Shown here: piece by piece, positions 16,229 to 25,587 of the stretch
Position numbering within the stretch: the stretch's first letter is position 1
Layout of the letters: each line of letters opens with the position of its first letter
Assembly (NCBI GenBank): GCA_963759955.1
Contig: CAVXCA010000104.1
Location: 1-64,000, forward strand
Origin: Roseiarcus sp963759955
GTDB lineage: Bacteria > Pseudomonadota > Alphaproteobacteria > Rhizobiales > Beijerinckiaceae
Reading direction: 5' to 3'
Length of the DNA stretch: 64,000 bases
Notes under the pieces: model-generated
What the model saw: only the letters and a program-made list of their open reading frames with translations
The model's database searches: none
Told to the model about the DNA's origin: nothing
Program-made: the position numbers and the translations under genes

Positions 16229-17125
16229 ATGTCTGACCACGACACCGACGAAATCGCCCGCCTGCCGTGCTGGTCCGGCGGAGTCGACATCGAGCCGCTG
16301 CACGGTGGCATCACCAATCGGAACTATCTGGTGACCGACCGAGTCAAGGGCCGCTTCGTCGCGCGCATCGGCCGGGACATCCCCGTTCACGGAATCATGC
16401 GCTTCAACGAGCTGGCCGCCGCTCGCGCCGCCTATGTGGCGGGGCTCTCGCCGGAGGTGATCGATGCCTCCGACGGCGTGATGGTCAGCCGCTTCATCGA
16501 GGGCCGGGCGCTGACGCCCGAGGCGGTGCGCGATCCCGCTAATCTGCCGCGCATCGTCGATCTGGTGCGGCGGTGCCACCGCGACGTCGCCGCGCACTTG
16601 CGCGGGCCGTCGCTGATCTTCTGGGTGTTCCAGGTGGTGCGCGGCTACGCCGGCGTTCTGCGCGAGCGCGGCAGCCGACTGGCGCCGCAAACGTCTCGTC
16701 TGCTCGCCATCAACGACAGGCTGGAAGCGTTGGTAGGGCCGGTCGCCATCGTATTCAGCCACAACGATCTGCTTGCGGGCAACCTCATCGACGACGGCGC
16801 GCGGCTATGGCTGCTCGATTGGGATTACGCCGGCTTCAACAGCCCGCTGTTCGATCTGGCCAACCTCGTCACCAACAACGGCCTGAACGAGCAAGAGGAA
16901 CGCGAGGTTCTCGCCCGCTACGGCGGGCTATCCGGCGAATCCCTCGGCGCGGCGATGGCGGCGATGAAGTGCGCGTCGTTGCTGCGCGAGTACCTCTGGG
17001 GAGCGGTGTCCGAGCTGTTTTCGAACATCGACTTCGACTACGTCGCTTACGCGGACGACTACGGATCGCGTTTTGAAGCCGCCTGGAAAAGTGTAGAAGC
17101 CCGCATCGACGCGGGCCTGACCTAG
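16229..17125 (+). CDS. Choline/ethanolamine-kinase-like phosphotransferase
   Basis: 298 residues of the aminoglycoside-phosphotransferase/choline-kinase fold. The catalytic loop is FSHNDLLAGNLI (His178-Asn179-Asp180 with Asn185), and the metal-binding Asp is Asp197 in LLDWDYAG. The N-lobe contains LHGGITNRNYLV, the choline-kinase-type nucleotide loop. Family members phosphorylate choline, ethanolamine or similar small alcohols. It lies between a permease and a glutamine-synthetase-like ligase in one transcriptional direction with short gaps, which supports a role in amino-alcohol use. It could also act on an unrelated substrate; the family is broad. Confidence 0.8.
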   Translation: MSDHDTDEIARLPCWSGGVDIEPLHGGITNRNYLVTDRVKGRFVARIGRDIPVHGIMRFNELAAARAAYVAGLSPEVIDASDGVMVSRFIEGRALTPEAVRDPANLPRIVDLVRRCHRDVAAHLRGPSLIFWVFQVVRGYAGVLRERGSRLAPQTSRLLAINDRLEALVGPVAIVFSHNDLLAGNLIDDGARLWLLDWDYAGFNSPLFDLANLVTNNGLNEQEEREVLARYGGLSGESLGAAMAAMKCASLLREYLWGAVSELFSNIDFDYVAYADDYGSRFEAAWKSVEARIDAGLT

Positions 17126-17147
17126 GGCATTTGGGAGACGGGGCGTG

Positions 17148-18518
17148 ATGGATCCGAGACAAGTGGCGACGGCGGACGATGTCCGCCGACTGCTGGAAGA
17201 GCGCGGCCTCAAGCAGGTCAAGGTCGGCGTGTTCGACGTCGACGGCCTGATGCGCGGCAAGTACATGGCGCGCAGCAAGTTCCTGTCCTCGCTCGAGGGC
17301 GGCGGCTTCGGCTTTTGCGACGTGGTGCTGGGCTGGGATTGCCAGGATCAGCTCTACGACAACACCACGCTCACCGGCTGGCACCTCGGCTTCGGCGACG
17401 CCCAGGTGCGGCTGCTGATCGATTCGTGTCGCGTGCTGCCGCTCGAAGACAACATGGTGTTCTTCCTCGGCGAATTCGCCGGCAAGCACGAGCCGCTATG
17501 CCCGCGCGGCGTGTTGCGCCGGGTGATCGACAAGGTGCGCGCGCACGGCTTCGAGCCTTACGCGGCGTGCGAATACGAATTCCTCGTCGTCGAGGAAACG
17601 CCCGAGTCTCTCGAGGACAAGGGCTGGCGCAGCCTCGCGCCGATGGGCGTTTCGAACGCCGGCTATTCGGTGCTGCGCAACTCGGTCAACACCGAATTCT
17701 ATCGCGGCCTGCTCGACTTGTGCGAGGACATGGACATTGCGCTCGAGGGTCTGCACGAGGAAACCGGGCCGGGCGCGCTGGAGGCGGCCATCACCGTCGA
17801 CAAGGCGCTGGCGGCGGGCGACAAGGCCGCGCTGTTCAAGACCTTCTCCAAGGTCCTGGCCCAGCAGCAAGGGCGCAACGTCTCGTTTATGGCCAAATGG
17901 GACCCGAAAATGCCGGGGCAGGGCGGCCACATCCACGTCTCGCTCAAGAGCCTGTCCGGCGAGTCGGTGTTCCACGACGCCTCGCAGCCCGACGCCATCA
18001 GCGAAACCATGCGCCACTTCATTGGCGGCGTTCAGCGCTTCGCCGGGCCGTGGCTCGCCCTGGCGGCCCCGACGGTCAACTCGTACCGCCGCCTGGTGCC
18101 GGGCTATTGGGCGCCGACGGCGGCCACCTGGGGCGCGGACAATCGCACCGTGGCGATCCGCGCCATCTCCGGCAGTCCCAAGGCGCAGCGGGTGGAATAC
18201 CGCGTCCCCGGCGCCGACTGTAACCCGTATCTCGCGCTGGCCTGCGCGTTCGCCGCCGGCCTATACGGCATCGAGCGCAAGCTCGAACCGACGCCGCCGA
18301 TGACCGGCAACGCCTATCTCCAGGACGTGCCCGACGCGTTGCAATTGCCGCGCACGCTGTGGGACGCGGCGCAGGCGCTCAAGGCCTCGCCCGAGGCCCG
18401 CGAAGCTTTCGGCGACGCCTTCGTCGACCACTTCGCGGCCACCCGCGAATGGGAAGAACGCGAGTTCCGCAAGCACGTGAGCGACTGGGAGCTCAAGCGG
18501 TATTTCGAACTGATCTGA
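17148..18518 (+). CDS. Glutamine-synthetase-like gamma-glutamyl-amine ligase
   Basis: 456 residues with the full GS catalytic domain but without the classic GlnA context. Visible are EYEFLVVEE (metal/ATP site), GLHEETGPGALEAAI, FMAKWDPKMPGQGGHIHVSL and VPGYWAPTAATWGADNRTVA. This branch includes PuuA-like and ethanolamine-type enzymes that join glutamate to an amine with ATP to give a gamma-glutamylamide. Neighbouring aldehyde and alcohol dehydrogenases would then oxidise the glutamylated alcohol. ATG 17148 is used; GTG at 17145 is directly adjacent and equally spaced from GGGAG, so the start could be one codon earlier. The downstream aldehyde dehydrogenase follows after 16 bases. Confidence 0.85.
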   Translation: MDPRQVATADDVRRLLEERGLKQVKVGVFDVDGLMRGKYMARSKFLSSLEGGGFGFCDVVLGWDCQDQLYDNTTLTGWHLGFGDAQVRLLIDSCRVLPLEDNMVFFLGEFAGKHEPLCPRGVLRRVIDKVRAHGFEPYAACEYEFLVVEETPESLEDKGWRSLAPMGVSNAGYSVLRNSVNTEFYRGLLDLCEDMDIALEGLHEETGPGALEAAITVDKALAAGDKAALFKTFSKVLAQQQGRNVSFMAKWDPKMPGQGGHIHVSLKSLSGESVFHDASQPDAISETMRHFIGGVQRFAGPWLALAAPTVNSYRRLVPGYWAPTAATWGADNRTVAIRAISGSPKAQRVEYRVPGADCNPYLALACAFAAGLYGIERKLEPTPPMTGNAYLQDVPDALQLPRTLWDAAQALKASPEAREAFGDAFVDHFAATREWEEREFRKHVSDWELKRYFELI

Positions 18519-18534
18519 TCGGAGATTTTCAAAC

Positions 18535-19927
18535 GTGAGCCGAATTCTGAAAATCGTCACCCCGGTGGACGGCAGCGTCTACGCCGAACGCCCCGCAGCC
18601 ACCCCACAGCAGGTGGATGCGGCGATCGCCTTGGCCGCCAAGGCGCAACAGTCGTGGCGCCGGACGCCGCTGGCCGAACGGCTGGCGATCGCGACCCGCT
18701 TCGTCGACGCCTTCGTCGCCAAGGGCTCCGAGATCGCCCTGGAGCTGTCCTGGCAGATGGGCCGTCCGGCTTCGCAAACGCCCGGCGAGGTGCGCGGTTT
18801 CGAGGAGCGCGGCCGCGCCATGATCGCGCTCGCGCCAGAGGGCCTAGAGGACATCCGACCGGCCGGCAAAGAGGGCTTCGACCGCTTCATTCGCCACGAG
18901 CCGCTGGGCGTCGTGTTCGTGGTCGGGGCATGGAACTATCCCTATCTCATAACCGTCAACGCCGTGCTGCCCGCGATCATCGCCGGGAACGCGGTGATCC
19001 TGAAACAGGCGACGCAGACGCTGCTCTGCGCCGAGCGGTTCGCCGCGGCCTGGCGCGAAGCGGGCTTGCCCGAAGGCGTGTTCCAGGCGCTGCATCTCGG
19101 CGGCGCCGACGCCGAACAGGTGATCCGCGATCCGCGCGTAAACTTCGTCAACTTCACCGGCTCGGTGCCGGTGGGGCGGCGGGTGCAGCAGGTGGCGGCG
19201 GACCGCTTCATCGGCGTCGGCCTGGAGCTCGGCGGCAAGGACCCGGCCTATGTCAGGGCCGACGCCAACCTTGCGCACGCCGTCGAGAATCTGGTCGACG
19301 GCGCGTTCTTCAACAGCGGGCAGTCGTGCTGCGGCATCGAACGCATCTATGTCCACGAATCGCTCTATGACGGTTTCGTCGAAGGCGCGGCGGCGCTGAC
19401 CCGCACGTATCGCCTGGGCAATCCGATCGAGCCGGACGTCAACCTCGGTCCGGTTGTGAACGCCGCAGCGGCGGCGTTCGTGCGCGCGCAGAGCGCCGAG
19501 GCGGTGGCTAAAGGGGCGCGGGCGCTGATCGACCCGGCTCTGTTCGCCGCGGACATGGCGGGCACGCCCTATCTCGCGCCGCAGATCCTGGTGGACGTCG
19601 ACCACTCGATGCGCGCCATGACCGAGGAAACCTTCGGGCCGGTGGTGGGCGTCATGAAGGTGCGCTCCGACGAGGAAGCGCTGGCGCTGATGAACGACAG
19701 CGCCTACGGCCTCACCGCCTCGGTGTGGACCGCCGACGAAGAGGCGGCGCTGTCCATCGGCTCGCGGGTGGAGACCGGCACGGTATTCATGAACCGCTGC
19801 GACTACCTCGATCCCGCCCTGGCTTGGGTGGGGGTGAAAGATTTCGGGGCGCGGCTGTTCGCTTTCGGTGCTGGGCTACGAACACCTGACCCGGCCGAAG
19901 TCGTTCCATCTGCGTGTGAAGATCTGA
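18535..19927 (+). CDS. NAD-dependent aldehyde dehydrogenase, frameshifted near its C-terminus
   Basis: A ~463-residue aldehyde dehydrogenase with all key parts: GAWNYPYLITVNAVLPAI, LKQAT, FTGSVPVG, Glu231 (LELGGKD) and the nucleophile Cys265 (SGQSCCG). At 19846-19849 the run GGGG puts the last ~28 residues out of frame: as given, the frame continues to 20223 with unrelated sequence. Deleting one G restores KDFGRGCSLSVLGYEHLTRP and a stop at 19925-19927, exactly what the family ends with and 12 bases before the next gene. The annotated span follows that restored reading. GTG start, with GGAG ten bases upstream. It would oxidise an aldehyde made by the adjacent alcohol dehydrogenase. Confidence 0.85.
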
Positions 19928-19939
19928 GCGAGGACCCTT

Positions 19940-21121
19940 ATGAGCGCTGTGCAATCCCTGCGGGGCAACTGGAACTATCCCACCACCATTCGCTTCGGCG
20001 CCGGGCGCATCGCCGAGTTGCCCGACGTTTGCCGCGAAGCGGGGATCGCCAAGCCCCTGCTGATCACCGACAAGGGGCTCTCCACGCTCCCGGTGGTGAC
20101 CGAGACCCTCGCGTTGCTGGCGGCGGCGGGAATGCCGGCCGGTTTGTTCGCCGACGTGCGGCCCAATCCGACGGCTGCGGACGTCGAGGCGGGCGTCGCC
20201 GCCTACCGCGCCGGCGGCCATGACGGCGTCATCGCCTTCGGCGGCGGCAGCGGCCTCGACGCCGCCAAGGCGATCGCCCTGATGGTCGGACAGGATCGGC
20301 CGATCTGGGATTTCGAGGACCGGGAGGACTGGTGGACGCGCGTCAAAGTGGACGGCATGGCGCCCGTCGTCGCCGTTCCCACGACCTCGGGGACCGGTTC
20401 CGAGGTAGGGCGCGCCTCGGTGATCACCGACGAGAGCGACCACACCAAGAAGATCATCTTTCACCCGAGGATGATGCCGAGAATCGTCGTCGCCGACCCT
20501 GCGTTGACGGTGGGCCTGCCGCCCAAAGTCACCGCGGCGGTAGGGATGGACGCGCTCTCCCACAATCTCGAGGCCTATTGCAGCCCGTTCTACCACCCCA
20601 TCGCCCAGGGCGTCGCTCTGGAGGCGATGAGCCTGATCAAGCAATGGCTTCCCGTCGCCGTGCGCGACGGCAAGAACATCGAGGCGCGCTCTCACATGAT
20701 GGTCGCCTCGAGCATGGGCGCGACGGCGTTCCAGAAGGGCCTGGGGGCCATGCACTCTTTGTCGCATCCGTGCGGCGCGCTGCTCGACTCCCATCATGGC
20801 CTGACGATCGGAATCGTCATGCCCTACGTTCTCGCGTTCAACCGTCCGGCGATCGATGAGCGCATGACGGCGTTGGCGCGATACCTCGACCTGCCGTCGC
20901 CGTCTTTCCAGGCGGTGCTGGACTGGGTGCTGGCGCTGCGCCAAGAGATCGGCATCCCCAATCGCCTGGATGCGATCGGCGTCACCCGGGACATGGCGCC
21001 GCGCCTTGCGGAAATGGCCGCCAAAGACCCCTCGTGCGGCGGAAACCCCAGAGAGGTGAACGCGAAGATCCTGACACGGCTTTACGAGGACGCCGTCGAC
21101 GGACAATTTCGCGCGGCTTGA
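19940..21121 (+). CDS. Iron-containing alcohol dehydrogenase
   Basis: 393 residues of the group III (Fe-dependent) alcohol dehydrogenase family. NAD binding is shown by FGGGSGLDAAKAIALM and PTTSGTGSEV. Metal ligands are in GMDALSHNLEAYCSPFYHP and in GAMHSLSHPCGALLDSHHG. The ribosome site GAGGACC precedes ATG 19940. As the last gene of the run permease, kinase, GS-like ligase, aldehyde dehydrogenase, alcohol dehydrogenase, it probably oxidises the hydroxyl of a gamma-glutamylated amino alcohol to the aldehyde that its partner turns into an acid. The substrate is inferred from context only. Confidence 0.88.
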   Translation: MSAVQSLRGNWNYPTTIRFGAGRIAELPDVCREAGIAKPLLITDKGLSTLPVVTETLALLAAAGMPAGLFADVRPNPTAADVEAGVAAYRAGGHDGVIAFGGGSGLDAAKAIALMVGQDRPIWDFEDREDWWTRVKVDGMAPVVAVPTTSGTGSEVGRASVITDESDHTKKIIFHPRMMPRIVVADPALTVGLPPKVTAAVGMDALSHNLEAYCSPFYHPIAQGVALEAMSLIKQWLPVAVRDGKNIEARSHMMVASSMGATAFQKGLGAMHSLSHPCGALLDSHHGLTIGIVMPYVLAFNRPAIDERMTALARYLDLPSPSFQAVLDWVLALRQEIGIPNRLDAIGVTRDMAPRLAEMAAKDPSCGGNPREVNAKILTRLYEDAVDGQFRAA

Positions 21122-21609
21122 GCGCAGCGCGGCAGCTGCATGCAAATCAGCGCCGTCGCGTGGGCCGCGGCGGCGGTTCTGCGCAAGCGGCCGATGCAGA
21201 AGCCAAACGACGACGTCATTGCATCCTGATCGGCGACGACCCGGGCTTCGCCGCCGATCAGATTTATGACAGTATATCAGTGAGTTTCATCGGCGCCGGC
21301 GGGGTTTCGCATTGGCGCTGGGCCCCGTCGCCGACATATGGCGACTGTCCGGGGCGCCGGAAGTCAAATCGTTGCGTGTTTGCGTCTTAATCCGCGGCGA
21401 TCTGGTGAATATCCGTTAACCATTGCGAACTAAGCCTTGGGCATGACGTGTCGTTCGGATCGAGCGCAAGCGGCCGAGCGAGGGCATGACGCCGTACGTT
21501 CATCCCGGTGTCGATCCGGAATTGCAAAGTCTCCTTATGCGATACGGCGAAGCGCGCAGGGCGACGCGTGCGCCGACTTCGACGCGCCGCCCGGTTTGGA
21601 CAGTTCGAA
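21122..21609. other. Gene-free interval before the chemoreceptor
   Basis: No gene recognised. AT-richer patches at 21255-21280 and 21405-21440 (containing gttaacc) may hold the receptor's promoter. Confidence 0.45.
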
Positions 21610-23476
21610 ATGTTGAAGCAAATAGGCATGGCGTGGAAAATCATGGCTCCTGTTTGGGGGCAGACGCTCGTCCTCGTTTTGATGATTGGGATGACGGCTT
21701 GGTTTCAGGGAAATGTCGCCCGGGCAAATCGGAGCGCGAGCGCGGCCAGCGCCCAGGTGATTGAAGCAAGCGAAGTGCGCGCGCTTAGTCGCGCGATCCA
21801 GAGAGACTCCCTGAAGCTGACGATCGAGGTCTGGAACGACAGGCGTAAGGATCTCCGGGATTCAATCGATGCGCGCGGCCAGCAACTCCTCGTCAGAGCC
21901 CGCAAATTGGCTGAGATGGTCGGCCAAGACGACGTGGATTTCTCTCACGATTTCGTTGCGCTGCAAGAAACCGTCGTGAAGGAGATCGGCGCGGTCGAGA
22001 CCGCAGCGCTGTCGAACGACGTCGCTGGCGCAAGAGAAAATTTCATTAAGCGAGTTCGAGCCTGCCGAGAAGGCCGCGTCGAAGAAGACGGACGCCTTCA
22101 TCGACGCTGGCGAAGCGAGGGCTCAGGCCCTGGCGGCCGCGGCGGATCGCACCCAGACTTCGGCGCAATGGACCATCCTCTTGGTCGGCGTCGCGGCGGC
22201 GCTCGTCGGGTTGGGCGGATCGTCGCTGGTCGCATACGCCGGCATTATCTTTCCGCTGCGCCGGGTCATGGCGTCGATGGCGCGCGTTTCGGCGGGAGAT
22301 CGTGAGAGCCCAATCGATGGCCTGGAGCGCGGCGATGAAATCGGCGATGTCGCCAAGGCCGTTGCCACGATTCGAGACGCCGAAATCGAGAGGGCGCGTC
22401 TCGAGGGTGAGGCGGCGGCGCAGCGCGCCGCCGCCGAACGGGAGCGCGAGCGCGCGGAGGAGGAGACTCGCCGAAACGAGGAGGAACAGTCCACCGTGGT
22501 CGACGCGCTCGCCGACAGCCTCGCAAGAATCGCGAAGGGCGATCTGACCGAACGCATCGAGGCCGAGTTCAAGGGACGCTTCCAACAAATCAAGACCGAT
22601 TTCAACGCGTCTGTCGCAAAGCTCAAGAACGCAATGAAAGGCGTCGTGGTCAGCGCCGGCGCAATCACGTCGGGCTCGCAACAAATCTCGACAGCCTCCG
22701 ACGACCTTTCGCGCCGCACCGAACAGCAGGCGGCGAGCCTGGAGGAGACCGCGGCGGCGCTCGGCGAAATCACGGCGACGGTCAAGAAGACTGCCGAAGG
22801 CGCATCGCACGCCCGCGCCGTTGTTGCCGAAGCCCGCGATGACGCCGAGAAGAGCGGCGAGATCGTGCGCCAAGCCGTCGACGCTATGGGCAAGATCGAG
22901 AAGTCGTCGCAAGGGATCAGCCAGATCATCGGCGTCATCGACGAGATCGCTTTCCAAACCAATCTGTTGGCGCTCAACGCCGGCGTCGAGGCGGCGCGGG
23001 CGGGCGAAGCAGGTCGCGGCTTCGCGGTCGTCGCGTCGGAAGTGCGCGCCTTGGCGCAACGCTCCGCCGACGCCGCCAAGGAAATCAAGGGGCTCATCGC
23101 CGCTTCGAGCAGCGAAGTCGGCAACGGCGTCAGGCTGGTGGCGGAGACCGGCGACTCGCTCGCGCGGATCGTCGTCAAGGTGTCGGAAATCAATTCGGTC
23201 GTCGGCGAGATCGCCGCCAGCGCGCAAGAGCAGGCCACGGGTCTCCAGCAGGTCAACATCGCGGTCAATCAAATGGACCAGACGACCCAGCAGAACGCCG
23301 CGATGGCCGAGGAGGCGACGGCGGCAAGCCGCTCGCTGTCACAGGAAACCGGGCAACTGTCGGGTCTGGTGGGTCAGTTCCAAATTTGCCAGACGGGCGA
23401 AGCCGTGGCCCTGCGCCGCGAACCGCAACAAGTCGCGCCGCGCGGCTTCACACCGGCGGTCAGGGCTTCGGCGTGA
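21610..23476 (+). pseudogene. Methyl-accepting chemotaxis protein, split by one frameshift
   Basis: The first frame encodes MLKQIGMAWKIMAPVWGQTL, a membrane segment (TLVLVLMIGMTAWF) and a helical sensor up to SNDVAGARENF. Near 22040-22055 the coding sequence moves to the next frame (+1, one base too many), continuing EFEPAEKAASKKTDAFIDAG and DRTQTSAQW. Then come a second membrane segment (WTILLVGVAAALVGLGGSSL), a HAMP domain, and the complete signalling domain including LLALNAGVEAARAGEAGRGF. Both halves are intact and of receptor length (~620 residues if repaired), so the break is recent or a sequence error. No cheA or cheW lies nearby. The start at 21610 is the most likely; a GTG at 21508 gives an implausible Arg-rich extension. 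Confidence 0.8.
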
Positions 23477-23556
23477 CACGGCCCCGCGACCGCGCCCATC
23501 GACAGAAGCTGCATACGAAGTCAACGCCTCGGCGGTTCAGCCCGAGCTGAGACGCT

Positions 23557-23631
23557 TGGCTGGGGCGCCTGGATTCGAACCAGGGGATGGCGGAATCAAA
23601 ATCCGCTGCCTTACCACTTGGCTACGCCCCA
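23557..23631 (-). tRNA. tRNA-Gln (anticodon TTG)
   Basis: Read on the minus strand from 23631: TGGGGCG acceptor, a D-arm AGCCAAGTGGTAAGGC, the anticodon stem-loop GCGGATTTTGATTCCGC with TTG, a T-arm with GGTTCGAATCC, then CGCCCCA-G and an encoded CCA (23559-23557). All stems pair. Confidence 0.95.
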
Positions 23632-23706
23632 CCGAGGCGCGAAGGCCGGGGCCGGCGTTCGCGAAGCGCGCGGACCATAGTGCGGGGCTTCGCGTATCGC
23701 AACACC

Positions 23707-24696
<990 letters not shown>

Positions 24697-24711
24697 GATC
24701 GCTTTCGCTGC

Positions 24712-25587
24712 TTAAACGGGAACCACGTCGACCTCGACTTCGAGCTTGTGGCCGCCCGAAGACAGGATCACGCCCTCGACCGGCGGCACGTCGGAATAGT
24801 CGCGGCCGCGCGCGACGACGATGTGATCGTCACCGACCGCCAAAGCGTTGGTCGGATCGAGGCCGAGCCAGCCGAACGCCGGCCCGCACCACAGCGCGAC
24901 CCAGGCGTGCGAAGCGTCGGCGCCGGTAAGGCGCGTCTGCCCGGGCGCCGCGATCGTGCGGATGTATCCGCTGACGTAGAGCGCCGGCAGCCCGAGCCCG
25001 CGCAGCGCCGCGATCATCACATGGGTGAAGTCCTGGCAGACGCCGCGACGCTGAGCGAACGCCTCGGCGGGCGAAGTCGTCACCTCGGTCGCCTTGGCGT
25101 CGTAGACGAAGTCGGCGTTGATGCGTCGGGCGAGTTCGCACGCCGCCTCGTAGACTGGGCGGCGCGGCGGGAAGCTTTCGCGCGCGTAAGTCGTCGCGGG
25201 CTCGAACAGCGGGACGAGCCGGCTCGGATAGATCGCGAAGGCGGGCAAATCGGCGCTGAGCGAGCCGGTCGCCGCGGCGAGCGCGGCGACGTCCTCCCAC
25301 GGCGGGGTCAGTGCGGCGAGCGGCGCCGCCGGCTGCTCGACGACGATGCGCGCGCGCGACTCGATGACGAGTTCGCGGTGCGGCGTCTCGATGCGCATGT
25401 GCACCGTGCGATTGGCGAAGGAATCGGCGCGCTCGATGAAAGTCAGCGGGCGCGGCGTCACCTCGATTTGCGCGGTGACGACGCGCTGGCCGTTCTCGGA
25501 ACGCGGCAGCAGGCGCAGAACGCAGGTGTTGACGGCGACGGGAGCGCCATAGCGATAGCGCGTGAGATGGGTCACGTCGTAGATCAC
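24712..25587 (-). CDS. Transglutaminase-like cysteine protease family protein
   Basis: 291 residues. The N-terminal strand-rich domain (IYDVTHLTRYRYGAPVAVNT) is Bact_transglu_N-like, followed by a transglutaminase core with the catalytic triad: Cys in RRGVCQDFTHVMIAAL, His in GADASHAWVALW and Asp in GLDPTNAL. Starts GTG at 25587, overlapping the stop of the upstream gene by four bases (GTGA), a sign of translational coupling. Family members sit with circularly permuted ATP-grasp and alpha-E proteins in a conserved cluster thought to make or process a peptide; the product is not known. Confidence 0.87.
   Translation of the reverse strand: MIYDVTHLTRYRYGAPVAVNTCVLRLLPRSENGQRVVTAQIEVTPRPLTFIERADSFANRTVHMRIETPHRELVIESRARIVVEQPAAPLAALTPPWEDVAALAAATGSLSADLPAFAIYPSRLVPLFEPATTYARESFPPRRPVYEAACELARRINADFVYDAKATEVTTSPAEAFAQRRGVCQDFTHVMIAALRGLGLPALYVSGYIRTIAAPGQTRLTGADASHAWVALWCGPAFGWLGLDPTNALAVGDDHIVVARGRDYSDVPPVEGVILSSGGHKLEVEVDVVPV

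Noticed and set aside
21400..21440. CtrA-type site (TTAA-N7-TTAA) before the chemoreceptor
   Set aside because: Only one half (gttaacc) is present; the spacing to the second does not fit.
19840..22060. Programmed frameshifting as the cause of the shifts
   Set aside because: No slippery heptamer, stop-codon context or downstream structure was seen at the aldehyde dehydrogenase or receptor sites, and neither family uses recoding.
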